Shown: positions 11,601 through 25,800 of the stretch, one piece after another
Layout of the letters: every line of letters starts with the position of its first letter
How positions within the stretch are numbered: the stretch's first letter is position 1
NCBI GenBank assembly: GCA_012295275.1
Contig: CM022665.1
Location: 13,906,476-13,970,475 of the forward strand
Direction of reading: 5' to 3'
From: Chrysomallon squamiferum
Taxonomy: Eukaryota > Mollusca > Gastropoda > Neomphalida > Peltospiridae
Length of the DNA stretch: 64,000 nucleotides
The notes under the pieces: generated by a model
Told to the model about the DNA's origin: nothing
Seen by the model: only the letters and a program-made list of their open reading frames with translations
The model's database searches: none
Program-made: the position numbers and the translations under genes

Positions 11601-14600
11601 TGAAAAGGCACATTTGTCCAGCAGTGCTGTCATTGTTTTTCAAATAGCCAGTTTGAAATCTGATGTGTAGGTTCTATTTTGATAAACTGACATTTAGTCT
11701 CTTGATTATTGTTGAAAAATTGTCTTATAAAAAGAAAGTTTAGAAATTTTGATTACAACTATACTGTTCCAACATAAAATCATTATTAATGGAAATATAT
11801 TTTTTGTTTTATATCAAACACAAACTTTTTTACAGTTTTGCTGTATAAATTATTAAATATTAATAATCATAATCGTAATTGTAAAAAATGTGTCTTTTCA
11901 TAGCACTGCTTTTTTGTTTTAAATAAGCAAATTCAATGTTTCATTATTTGATTATTAATTTTTTTTTTTATTGTTCATTTCTAATTTTTATATTTAAAAC
12001 AAAATTAAATTAAAGAAATTAAAAAATACAATACAAAAGTAAAGTAAGAAAATGTGTGTGTGTGTTTGTACATACATCCATCCATCCACCCATCCATTTA
12101 TAGATATAAACACGCACACACACAGACAGAAACACACATATAATTTAAGAAAAATTAATAATGTAAAATAAGCAAACAAATAGATAAACAGTAATATAAG
12201 AAAAAAAATGTTTAGTCTGATAGATCTGCCTCAAATTGTTCATTTGATTTAATTTGTTTGTGTGTGTATGTGTATTGCTTTTCAGAATTTTGTAGGTTGA
12301 TGTTTTCAAAATAGCAAAATATAAAATTTTTTTAATTCTTATCTGTTGGACTAGCATAAAATCCTTTCTAGTGGTAGACCATCCCAAATTATTGTTAAAT
12401 AACATTAAATTATCTTTTGTATTTTGAATATTGAAAGCACAATTAATACTTTACTGAGTTTGAAAACAGAAAGAGTGGGGTTTTTTTTGTTGTTGTTGTT
12501 TTTTCTCAGTGTGTCATATATCCAAATTAAAACTAGTGGTAATTGTATAATGAACTGGATAAGTAAACGACAGTAAAAGTTCAGAATCAGTTTTAACTAT
12601 ATGGTACTATATTAATATTTTTTGTATGTCATTATTTACTGCCATATTTCAGTTAAATAATCATCATTTCTTTGTCTAATTCAGGTACATGTAACAGTTG
12701 CATGTATTGTATGTAATCCATAAACTGATCAGTGTTGTACATCCTGTATTTTCCCTTCTCCCCTTTTGTGTATCTCTCTTTCTCTCTCTGTCTTTCTCAT
12801 TCATTTTCTTTATGTATCTTTATAGAGAACAGTAAGAGAATTTTTTTTACTTAAAATCTCTAAATATCTTTTTGTGTAAATAACACTAATGGTGATCGAA
12901 AGTCAGGTTGAATATGATATGTAATGTAATTAAATATATCTGATAAGATAAAGAGCAATGAATGAATTTCTTTCAAGGTTCAAGTTCTATTGTTGATGAA
13001 CAAAAGGCAATTTTTTTCTCAGCTTAGATTTTAAATGTTAACTGATAAAAATAATAAGTTAATTTCTACTCAATAATAAAAATGACATGAAATTATATAC
13101 ATGTCTCCTTGTATAAATATAAAGAAGTCACATTTATATATTCAGTTGAACTTTGATAATTTGAACTTGAAAGGATCAGCAAAATTCAGTGCAATTTTGA
13201 TGGATGAGTACATTTTACATTTGAAAAAACATACACTCCTATTTATTTTGTAAACTAAGTAAATCACAAAATCATCAAAACACACAACTTAAATGAATTT
13301 AACACACAGAGGTAAAGTGTCTTTAGCTTAGATAATATGAAAGAAGAAACCTCAGGGAGCTGTTCTTATTAAAAAACATTAAGAACTGTTTTATAAGTGC
13401 CTTCCCACAAACTAGGCTGCACATACAACAGCCTTTGATAATCCATTAGTGGGGCACTTTGTACAATAGTCCATTGAGAAGAAATGATCCTGCATCTAAA
13501 TTCTAATGCCTGAGCTATACAATCCTAACAACATAACTATACCCCACCCAACTGAGAATATGTACCAATAACTGGATGGACAAAATAAATGTATCTATTT
13601 ACTTCTCAATAGTTATTCTTGTTGTTTCTTTGAATATATTTTTGCTGGCTGAACTGATTGCTGAAATATGTTTTCTGTCCATTTATTCTGTTCCAGTTAT
13701 TTGACATGATCAAGAATGATAGCTAGGTAAATGAAAATGTTAGAAAGTACAGATTGAACAAATAAATTTTAGCTGTTTTTATTATTATTATTATTTTATT
13801 ATTTTATTTTATTTTTTAACATTATAACCTGGTGGTATCGTGTCAGTGACAGAAATGTCAATATTTATAAAAAAAAGACAAATCTCACAGATCTTAAAAT
13901 TATCAAAGTCCTCAGCTTTTGCTATTTCAGGATGAAGGTTACTGTTGAAAATCCTGTTGTATTTATAATTCGGAGTCAATATTTTAATCATATTCCAAAT
14001 TAGAACCTAACTGACATGTACAAAAAGGTGGAATTTCATTATATAGATATTCCTGTCATAAGTCACTAATTGAAATCATCCATTTGTTTGTGATGGCTAT
14101 TTTTTAGTGACCATTTTCTGTATTAATCAAAGAAGATGTTACTATTGTGTTGTTTTATAGATATTAAGTTAGTTAAAAGATTGTGAAAAGTGGAATTTTA
14201 CCAAAAACATTCACAAAACAGAGGTAACAAAATGCTGTAGTTTTATTTTTGGATGAACAAAACAAGTCTGGCAGTTTTACAGAATTGTTACAGTTTTTTT
14301 TATACATGTGTAATAGTTTGGCTTTTAATGATTGAAATTTAATGGAATTACACTAAAAGCATTCTGTTCTACAAATGTCTAAATACTGCAGTTTGTTTTA
14401 TAACTGAAATAATAATTTTTGTTTCTGATTCATAATATTTTGGCTTTAATGACTATCTGCTACATAACTGTAGGATGTCTGACTTTGTATTTTCACTTTT
14501 TTTTTATCAGATACAGTGATAATTACATAGTTTGTGTTTGTTTGCAGTGCTTTGATTAGTTACAATGTTTTATATTTAAACAATGGTAATACTGATTAAT

Positions 14601-16803
14601 GTAGTGAAATTTCAGTACTGTAGAATTTTAATCAGTTCATTTTCTTTTGTAACACTTAAGAATCTTAGAGTAGTTAGAGTTTTTTAGGCATAATGCAGGA
14701 ATGGCAATCCCTGACTGCACATACCTAATATGAAATTTTTTAAAAAAAAAAAAAAAAAAAAACAATAAAAAATTTGGCTTTAAACATCTGTTGCCACATT
14801 CATGTGTATATAACATTTAAATTTAAAACAAATCATATGTGTAATAATTAAAATGAAAAAAAAACAAAACAGTATATATAAAATTAAAACTAAAAGAATT
14901 TATAAATAATATCTTTTTTCTCATTTATTCTGTTTGTTTGATATTTACTAATCCAGTCTTGTATGTTGTTTACACCTTTCAACTTGTAGATTTTTTTTTA
15001 GTTTCATATTGAAATTAAAATTAACATTTTTATTTTTAGAAGGTTTTGATTAATTCAAGATCTATTTAGTTATTTTCAGTTGCTATTAGTATCTCATTTT
15101 TCTGTATGACATATTGCTTTTGATGTATGCTGTATTTTGTATAATGTATAGTAAGTCATGTTATGCTGTTAATGGTGTAATTGTATAGCATTTCATTTGA
15201 TTTTAAGCTCAGCTACAAAATGTAATTTATTGGGCAAATGATCTTAATTTTGAAACTACCTTCTGTGCATCTAGTGATATACCTGGAAGTATTATGTTTT
15301 TTAATTATTATTATTATTATATTCAGTTATATTCAGCACATAAATATACTTTTTTTAATTTAAAAAAATAAAACAAAAAAAATATCTTAATCTCCAACTG
15401 AATATATATATGTATATCATACACTAAGGATTGATGAATAGTCATTGTTAATCCAAGTTTTAAAAATATTTATAATAATGAATTTATATAAAATAGCAAA
15501 CCCTTTTATATATTCTTTTTTCTATTTGTGCATGGATTGTGGTGCATTTTATACACTGTTTTACAGGTAATAAACTAACATTAACTTTATTTGTTATGCC
15601 TGTCTTATGCGTGTTCTGGAAATGATTTTAACTCAGAGGACATAATACAAACTGTAATTCATGCATGATCTGTTTAAATTATTTTTCATATTTGTTTAAA
15701 TTATAGCTATTGATTGAAGTCGTAATTTAAAAACTGAATATAATGTATGTATTGTATAAATTATGTATTTAGTGTATTTGGCTTGAGGCATAAAGTTAAT
15801 AATTCTGTATTATAATTGTGTCAGATACCCAAGAAACAGTATTAGCTATGAAACAATATACTTACTATGTAATACTATGTAATCTTTATGTTCAAAGGTA
15901 TACTATTAATTTTATTTCAAACTTTCAAGTATAATTAAATGTTCTATAGTTTGTTACCACAAATCATGTATTAATATGTACTGTGATCTGTGATACACAG
16001 TGAAACTTTTTATGTCATATTCTGAGTATTCTGTTTATTTTCTTGATGGTGTAAATTAAAATCTCCATGTCACAGGCACTTGATGTGTTATACATTAAGT
16101 ATTCTACATCATATGTTTTAGTCATGATGTATGCTAATTATGCTATATGTCTTAAAATACAGTACAGTTTTATCTTCTGGATGTACTTTGCAAAATAATA
16201 GAAAATGCCTATGGAAGGAATGTTTCAGAAATTCTATTTGGGGTAGAAAGTGAATTTTCATTACAGCTTAGAAGTCTTTTTTAAAAGAAATAATACCAGA
16301 TCCTTTTTCTCTTTTTTTTCAGTTCTCCATATAACAGAAAGAATTGTTACATTACTTTATTAGCTGGTTAAGCTTTCTTAAATTTTCCCATTGGACCTTT
16401 ACCTTCATTTACTAAACAGTCTATGAATTCTGTAAATCTGTAAATGGTCTAAACATTCATGTGCTATAAAGGGATCTTATGTCATGTTCTACCTATATCA
16501 TGTACTAATTACTTATTTTATATATGATCACATTTATGTACTAATTATTTACTGCATGTTAAATGTTACTATTGTACTATGAATTAATTAAATGTTTTGT
16601 GCTATATGTTCTAGGCATACTATGTCAGGCATTCTCTTAGATGCAACTACACATAGTGGTCGTCGGTTTAGTACAAAAGATTTCAATGTTGCAACACCAG
16701 AAGAGTTTGTGAAATGTTTTGGTGGAACCAAAGTCATCAATAGGGTTAGTATTTATTTTTTTGTATATTTTTCTTATTCTCATATGTAAAGATAATAATA
16801 ATT

Positions 16804-16838
<35 letters not shown>

Positions 16839-19800
16839 TTCATTATTAATATTATTTAATAATTACATCTTTTATTGTTGCTAATAAAAAAAATTCAGTA
16901 GGTTTGATACTGTTAATTATTAATATGAAATGGTTTTTTTTCACATTCAGTAATTGGATACTCTGTACATTATAAAAGTCTGTGTTTTTTTTGTTTTTTT
17001 AATATCTGCAGGTACTGATAGCTAACAATGGCATTGCTGCAGTCAAATGCATGCGTTCTGTAAGACGATGGGCATATGAAATGTTCAGAAATGAAAGAGC
17101 CATACGATTTGTTGTCATGGTTACACCTGAGGACTTGAAAGCCAATGCTGGTAAACAATACCATAGCAAAAAAGAAACAATAACGTTATTATCATTATTT
17201 ATGGCTTTCTTTTTTATATTCTCTTATTTTTCTTTTTTTCTTTTCTTTCTTTCTTTTCTGATTAATAATAGTTATTATTTAATTGATATTATTTTGTAAA
17301 CATTTAAAAAAACTTTTTCTTAGAGTACATCAAGATGGCTGATCAGTATGTCCCAGTCCCTGGAGGTTCAAATAACAACAACTATGCCAATGTTGAACTA
17401 ATTCTTGATATTGCTAAAAGAACCCAAGTTCAAGTAAGTGTTTAAAGAAATAAGAAAGTGAATAATCATTTATTAATATTAATACCATCATTCAAAGAAG
17501 TAAAATATTAAATTGTTTTGCAATTATAGGTAGCATAGATTTAGCCCAAATGTTTTAAAATATTATTAAAGATTTAACTGCTGTTTTCTGTTTTGTTATT
17601 AATGTTTGTTTATTTATTTATTTATCTGTTAGGGCAGGCTAGGCAATTACTTCAGAAAACAATTTTTTGTTATGCTGTTTTTTTTTGTTTTTTTTATTAT
17701 TTGTTGGTTTGTTTCAGGCTGTATGGGCAGGCTGGGGACATGCTTCTGAAAATCCTAAACTTCCTGAGCTTCTTCATAAAAATGACATCCGTTTTATTGG
17801 TAATTACAATCAACTGATATCACTGTTAAAAAGATGTCTTGTGTATATGTACTAATTATGTCATATAAATAAATAAAAACCAAATATGCAAGAAAATATT
17901 TTTGTTCTGTCACTGATAAATTCAGAGTTGTATTCTGCCAGTCAGTCAAATATTTCTTTTTATGTATCTCTGTAGGAAGTTATATTACAAAAAATACAAT
18001 ATAATGTAAAGATTTAATACTGTATTTAAAAAAAGAAAGAAATGAAAGTATTGATTCTAATATAGGGTTGTGTTCAAGCTTTTAATCAAGGACACATGCT
18101 TCAAGATGTTTCAACAGAGCCAGATCCCCTTTGAACATTCTGATTAAAAAACTACACTGAGAACTGCTGATCACTGATTGATGTTAATGAGATAAATTTG
18201 TTATCTGCATTTCTCTTGTGGGAAAAAAAAATTCAAAAATTCAAAACTCTGAATAAGTACATTATGAATTAAAAATGAATTCAAAAGCAGTTTACTTTTA
18301 AATTTTTTTATTTGAAGTAAGTTTTGCACATTTCTGTTCTAATATTTATTTATTATAATTGTTCTAGGACCACCAGAAAATGCTATGTGGGCTCTTGGTG
18401 ACAAGATTGCATCATCCATTGTTGCACAGACTGTCGGTGTTCCAACAATGCCTTGGAGTGGATCTGGTAAACATTTTTAGATTTAATACATATTATAATG
18501 GACCAAGATAAGTAAATGCAATTTTTACAGTTAAAAAAATGAAGAAAAAAAAAAGTACATACATAAATATTTTTTTTCCTCCAGTAAACCATTATTTATA
18601 AAATAAATGTAATATAAACTAAGTGCAGCTGACTTAACTTTATTATTATTTTTTAGTTATTTTTTTTTTTTCAATTAATAATTTAATTTAGATTCTTTGA
18701 TCATTGTTAACAGGGAACATTAAGATTGTAAAATATCTTAATTAAAGATTAAATAGAGATGTACACAATTGTTATGGTAAGTAATTTAAATGTGATATTT
18801 TGTTTATTATTGTACCATTACGATTGTCCATTTGATCTTAATATTGTTTCTTTAAAAATCAAACTCCATAACACTGGTTTCAGGTGTAAAACTTAAATCA
18901 TTTGAGTTGGACAGATCAAAGCACAAAACAATCATTGTGCCACCAGATTTGTATCAAAAATGCTGTACAAATGATGTGGACACTGGTCTGAAGGCTGCTC
19001 AAGACATTGGGTATCCTGTGATGATTAAAGCATCAGAGGGAGGTGGAGGGAAGGGCATCAGAAAGGCAGAAAACTCTGATGATTTCCCAAATCTCTTCAG
19101 ACAGGTGATATTATTTAACATTCTAAGTGGTAAAAATTTTAAAAATTTATAATTTGCTTGCCACAGTTTTCTTTGAGCAGGCTGTTGCTATGTTGTAAAA
19201 CATTCACTTAAGAAATAATGAGCCAGAAACAATGATTATGATATCAGCTTCAATCATTTTATTTGCTACTCTTTCTTGATTAGCCATAAGAGATCTTTTA
19301 TATGTGAAATATCCCACTGCACAAGGAATAGTTTTTTATTCCTTGCATAAAAGTTCTAACCATCTATTTACAATATGTTCATACCTTAATGATGATCTGT
19401 TTTCTTTTTAAACAAATCTTTAAATGCTTTTGACTTTGGTAGTAATTGACTCCTCTGCCATACATGATTGACAACTAGTATTGACCAATGACTAATGAAC
19501 ACGTGCACAGCATCTTTTGTCAGCCATTACCTTAGACCATAGGTTTTCAACCAGCCTAATTTCTGGGGGTCATGGGATCATTCTTGAGTGAGGGTGTGTT
19601 TTAGCTTTTTTCAACTTGACTTGGAAGGAGGAATAAATAAAAAAGTGGTTTGGAACCTGTCATAGTGAATATAGATTCCTTTTCTACTGTCTTTGATTGA
19701 TGAAAATATGGTAACCCTAAATCATAAATTGTAAAGGGGGTCATCGGTCATATTGAATTGCTCATAAGGGGACGCGGCATGAAAAAGGTTGAAAACCAGG

Positions 19801-22800
19801 GCTTTAGACAAACAAGTACTTAGACAATAAAGAATATTTTGTGTGACTCAGTGTGTGCAGAAGCTTAACCACAATCATGGTAAAGAGATATAGTTGCAGT
19901 CTGTGTAACAGTGATCAGTATCTAGAATGAATAGTTGGTGTAAAATTCATGCCTTTTCCAAAGCCTCAAGTGGATCCCTTTATGCGGAAGGCCACAGGAA
20001 CAGCTGAATCCATTTTAGGTCCATTTTATTAGTAACATAAATTATATGGGTGACGTAATTTCCAGTTTTGATATTTGAAGATGCAGTAAATCATTTGTTA
20101 CAAAACTGATTCCAACTGCACATCGAGATCTCACTTTACATATAATTCACTGTACAATAAAAACTTGAAAAAACAATATATTTTGTTTTTCTGTATAAAC
20201 TGTATATTTTGTCTGACTACATGTCCATGGTGTATATTTACAATAAATATCTCATTAAAATAAGAAATCTGCACGTGTTGAAAAACATTAATGTACAGGG
20301 AAAAAACATTATTACTTAATATTAATAAATATTAATTATTAGTAGTATTACTTTTTATATTTTTTTTGTATTTCATCACGATGAATAAACAAAATTTTAA
20401 AAATATTTTAAAAATTAGATTTTTGAACAAACATACTTTAAAGAAATAAACAACAAATCTACAAAATTTCATTATAATAACTAACTTAAAAAAACAAATA
20501 TAAAAAATAAAAATAAATCAATTTGTCTCTTCACTAACTTCATACATCATAAAACTATAAGAAATTTAAAAAAATATGTAATGGAAGATTCATTTTGTAA
20601 AATTAAGCAGAATTAACATTTTCCCTGTCTTGAATACAACTTTTGAAGTTAGTGACAGGTATTTTCTCATGGAAATATGTAAAAATCACCCATATAATAT
20701 TGTTAACTCAGTATTTTTGTTGTCATTTCTTCTTCTTTGTTTTAATACAATCAAAGCTGAGTTTATTTCAAATGCTTGGTTCACCACTGCATCATTACAT
20801 TTTATATTTTTTTAAAAATCAGTTTTTCTTATTTCGTCAACTAGGTGACATAAAAATGGAGCCTTCTTCATTCCAAAACATGTTAACATCATGAATGTGA
20901 CCTTCATTGAAGTACTTGAAACCATGCTGACAGCCTTTCAAAGATATAGTGGTATCTCTTAAGAGAATTCACTGGCAGATCAGATGATTTAGTCTCTGTG
21001 ATTCAGCTGCCATTATTTTAAGCTTCTCTAACCTGGTAACAATCAGGTTACCTCCCTTTTGGGTGCAGAGGAGTCAATTATGTTTTTATGTTGTTTCAGG
21101 TTCAGGCAGAAGTTCCAGGTTCTCCAGTATTTGTCATGAAGTTAGCATCAGATGCCCGCCACCTTGAAGTTCAGCTGTTGGCTGATTGCTATGGAAATGC
21201 CATTTCTCTGTTTGGAAGAGACTGTTCCATTCAGCGCAGACATCAAAAGATTATTGAAGAGGCACCAGCAGAAATTGCTGTACCAGATGTTTTTGAGAAA
21301 ATGGAGAAGGTAAAATAAGATTTTAAAAACATTTAATTTGTAAAAATTGTTCCCCAAAGGAGTGTAAAGGATGGGTTATTGATTTTTCAAAACTATTGAC
21401 TCTGTCATATTTAAAATTAGTAATATAAAAGTTTAATTACTGATACCTGCCTGATTTGTATGTTTATTTTCAAGCATATTCCTTTCTGAAAAGAAATATT
21501 AAAGAAATATATTCTTTTGATTTTGATTTTATTTTTTTTATATTCATTTTTGTATTTGTTTTTTTAAATATATGTAATAATAAATTCTAGATTTCTGTTT
21601 ATAATATCAGCTGAAACAAACAATTACTTTTAAAAACTGAATTTCAGAGAATTCTGTAAAGTATTACTAATTATATTTTAAGATTGGAAGTAAATATTCT
21701 GTTTTACAGGCTGCAGTTTCTTTGGCTAAAGTTGTGGGCTATGTCAGTGCAGGGACGGTGGAATATCTCTACAATGCAGATACTGCTGAGTTTCATTTCC
21801 TGGAGTTGAACCCACGTCTTCAGGTGGAACATCCATGTACTGAGATGGTAGCTGATGTCAATCTGCCTGCTGCACAACTTCAGGTAACTTTTGGCTTTAT
21901 TAACTTCTTTAGATTTGTGTTATAATTAAAGACTTATTATGATCTGATTTGTCCAGATAGGCTCTTTCCATTACAACCAGTTTTACACATATCAAATATC
22001 CGTTAATTGATCAAGCACCTGTAGAATGGTGAAAATAGTTGGGGTTTTGGTTTTACTTTCCTTTTTTTTTTCATACAATTACAAATTTTAAGTAAGACAA
22101 GGCAACTAATAATATAAAAGTTGATTTGGTGTTGTCAGACCAATTTTCGTAGTAGTTAATTCAGTGACACTGAAAAATCAGGAGGATAGACATAATTAAT
22201 TAAAATATTATAGTTTATTTTTTTCATTACTGTTGACCCTCGATTTTATAGACCTTAGTTTTTCTAGATTTTGGGAAATCTGGACCAAATCTGTAAATAT
22301 CACAAAATTATTTCCCAGATATGGACTGGCAACTCATGAAGTGTCCAGTAGATCTCAGTTGGTGCTTTGTAAATATATGTGAGTGGAACAGCAACATAGT
22401 GTTTCCTCCAAATCATTGCTGTTTTTTCATTATTAAAAATATTTTTTGGGACTAGAGTGGTTTCTGTGGTTTCAAGACAATGAAGTGGAAGAACTAAAAA
22501 GGTGCATCTTAGTGTCAGTCTGAAGTTAGAAGTGATAGAACATCTTGAATCAGGCATTTCTGTATATTGTTGTTACATTATTATATAACTGTATTATACA
22601 GCTGTTACCTACTAAAGTTTAATGTTTTGGTAAGAGTTAGGGTTAATGTTTACATTTGCGATTTCCCAAACCTTTGGGGTTTTTTGGGACCAGTGCTCCC
22701 CCCCCACCAATTAGTCAGTGAAATCGATGGTCTAAGGTACATTATTAAGAGTGTTGGTGGGGGGTGAATTCTATTTTAATTTTTGTTTGAATGAATTGTG

Positions 22801-25800
22801 ATTAAATATTCACTTTCCTTTATTTGTATGTAACAGATTGCAATGGGCCTTCCTCTGTGTAGAATAAAAGATATTAGATGTCTCTATGGTGAAGATCCCT
22901 GGGGAAGTTCTCAAATTTGTTTTGAAAACCCACCTATCAAGCCCAGGCCCAGGGGACATGTCATTGCAGCAAGAATAACCAGTGAAAACCCAGATGAGGT
23001 GAGTATTGATTATACAGTACGTTTATCAATTTTCCAAAACAGATTTTGAAAAGGGTTACAAAATACTGCATAAAATAAAATAAAATAAGTTACCATAAAG
23101 CACTAGCACACATTTTTATACTGTTAGAAACCATCTAATGCATCTTCGTTCTTTTTTTAGGAGGGGAGTGAGGATTTTTTTTTCTTGTAAAATAAAAATG
23201 TAACAGTATAGAGAGAACTTTAAAAAAAAAAAAAAAAAAAAAAAATTATTCTCTTATTATCTGTTATTTTGAACAAATATAACAAAAATCATTTATGTTT
23301 TGTTTTTTTCACAGGGTTTCAAACCAAGTTCAGGAACTGTACAAGAGTTGAACTTCCGCAGCAACAAGAATGTATGGGGATATTTCAGTGTGGCTGCCTC
23401 TGGTGGTCTACATGAATTTGCTGATTCTCAGTTTGGACACTGCTTTTCATGGGGAGAAGACAGAGAGGATGCCAGAGAGTAAGTTTGATAATACCGGAAA
23501 TACAGACTCACCATCTGTTACTTGAAGTTCTTTGTACATTCCATACACAATCTACAGGCCTTATTTATCAGAAGATTTGCAATAAATAATTTAAAAGAAA
23601 AAATATCACATCTTTCCAGCCATCAGATGATGGACTATAGACCAATAAAACATTAATTAGCTTCAGTGTTACTGTTATTTTAGAAGGTAGAGAAAGCAAA
23701 GGTATTCTTCTCAGTGTGTACTGGAATTTCACTGTTAATGAAACTGTCTTGATACTTGTGCATCTAATTGTCTGATATTTTATTATATTCTCCTTATAAG
23801 CAGATTCATTTTAGTTAGACAAAACCAAGTTAAACAGCTAAAAGCTGCATATTTATATATATTTGTTGTTGTCTTTGAAAAATAATATTAATTTATGCAT
23901 CATTATTTTAACCAGAAACCTTGTTGTTGCATTACGTGAACTGTCTATCCGGGGTGACTTCCGAACAACTGTTGAATACTTGGTGAAGTTGCTTGAGACC
24001 ACCACTTACCAGGAGAACACCATCACAACAGGTTGGCTTGACAACCTCATTCTGGAGAAAGTGCAGGCTGAAAAGCCAGACACCATGTTGGGTGTTATAT
24101 GTGGCGCACTACACATAGCAGACCAGACTATTTTACGAAGCTTTCAAGACTTCCAGACCTCACTGGAAAGGTTTGTTTTATTCTGTGTTATCAGTTTAAT
24201 TTCAGATTTAATTTCCATAAATTCTTATCTTTATAATTATTGGCATTAAGAATTTAAAGATTTCTCCATTTTAATTTATTTGTTGTAATAATATTTAATT
24301 AGGATTATGGATTTTGGTTATTATTATTACTGACCTGAAATTATAACTGAACATCTTGTTATCTAAATAAAATGTACTCTGTTACATGTTTTATTTCAGG
24401 GGCCAAATTCTTCCTTCATCTTCATTACGAAACTGTGCAGATGTTGAGTTCATCTATGAAGGAATCAAGTATTCACTTCAGGTTTATAATTATTTTCTAG
24501 TATTTTTATATTTATGATCCACTCATAATAATAACATGCATTGTAATAATAAACAGATGAAATGCTCTTTAATTTATTTTTTAACAGGTAGTAAAAACAG
24601 GACCAACAAGTTACTTTATCTGTGCCAATGACAGTGTCCTTGATGTTGAAGTTCATAGGTTTGTTTGTCCTTTCTTTGATTTTTTTTTTTTCATTGATAA
24701 AAATTAAAATAATAATTAACATTTTCTCTTCGTGTGTCTGTGCCCGATATTGTCAACAAAATAAATGTTATCTGGAAGGATGAAATTTCTATATGAATTT
24801 ATGCCTCCAGTTTATGCCATGAATAACCTAAAAATGTTTTATTTTTTATAAATCAAAAAATTTCTGTGTAAGTATGTGCATGGATTATTTTATTAATGTA
24901 ATTTTATTTTATTTATATTGCACGAGTTCTTAACATGTAAACAGTATGTTTTATTTTATTTGCAGAATGAATGATGGAGGTCTGCTGTTGTCCATTGATG
25001 GGTCAAGTTACACCACATATATGAAAGATCAGGTGGACAGTTACCGCATCACTATTGGCAACAAAACTTGTGTTTTACAAAAAGAAAATGACCCAACATT
25101 ACTCAGGTGAATAGTTATTTGTTTTATTTTGGCTAAAGAGAAATACCAAAATTTCTGCAAAATAGAAACATAAAAGATACATTTTTGTTTTTAGTTTTTT
25201 ATTTGAATTTGTTATCATTTAATATTATTATTTTTCAGAAATTGTTTTTTTAATAATTCTGTACTTAAAATCTGATATAACTTCTTTTGACTTGTTACAT
25301 AATTTAATAGACTAATTCATACTTAAAATTATTATTATAATTTCTTAATTTTATTATTATTTTTTTTTTAATAATATATATTTTTTTAAGATGCACCAAC
25401 AATTAGTTCACTTCTGCAATATATATCTGAAAGTTAGTAACTAGTTAATATTTAATGTTTTTCTTCAGATCCCCATCTGCTGGAAAGTTACTCAACTACC
25501 TTGTGGAAGAGGGCAGCCATGTTTTTGCTGGTGATGTGTATGCCGAAATTGAAGTCATGAAGATGGTTATGGAACTCAGAGTCACAGAAAGTGGATGGTA
25601 AATTTGTTTTGTTTAAACATTACCAAAATTGGGATGATTATTAGAAATTTCGTTTTAATTTCTTAAGATATTAACCTTCGATATAACACTAAAGGTTTCT
25701 ATTTTGGAAGTATATTTCTTACTTTATTATATTTGTAAATATTCTAGATTCCATTAAAGAGGATAAAAAGTTGCTTTTTAATCATCCTCAATAATAAAGT

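Larger units (their letters stand above)
8655..16614 (+). other. First coding intron of ACC (8 kb)
   Basis: Contains the candidate microexon, tRNA-headed SINE pieces near 10480-10700, a V-SINE copy near 13340-13560, a (TG)n at about 11204-11221, a poly(A) tract at 14741-14762, and two AG|GT junctions that could act as recursive splice points (12684/12685 and 15566/15567). Nothing else coding is seen. Confidence 0.7.
19105..21099 (+). other. ACC intron 8 (about 2 kb)
   Basis: Non-coding. It holds a degenerate V-SINE piece near 19275-19325 and a hAT-type MITE at 19538-19801, both listed separately, followed by AT-rich sequence. A short TAACCTG/CAGGTTA inverted repeat lies at about 21029-21050 just before the acceptor. 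Confidence 0.7.

Noticed and set aside
12145-12405. 86-codon minus-strand open frame in the ACC first intron
   Set aside because: It contains a (CA)n-derived His-Thr run and no domain; composition artefact.
22300-22557. 85-codon minus-strand open frame as a transposase fragment
   Set aside because: I could not match it to a pogo/Tigger or any other transposase motif.
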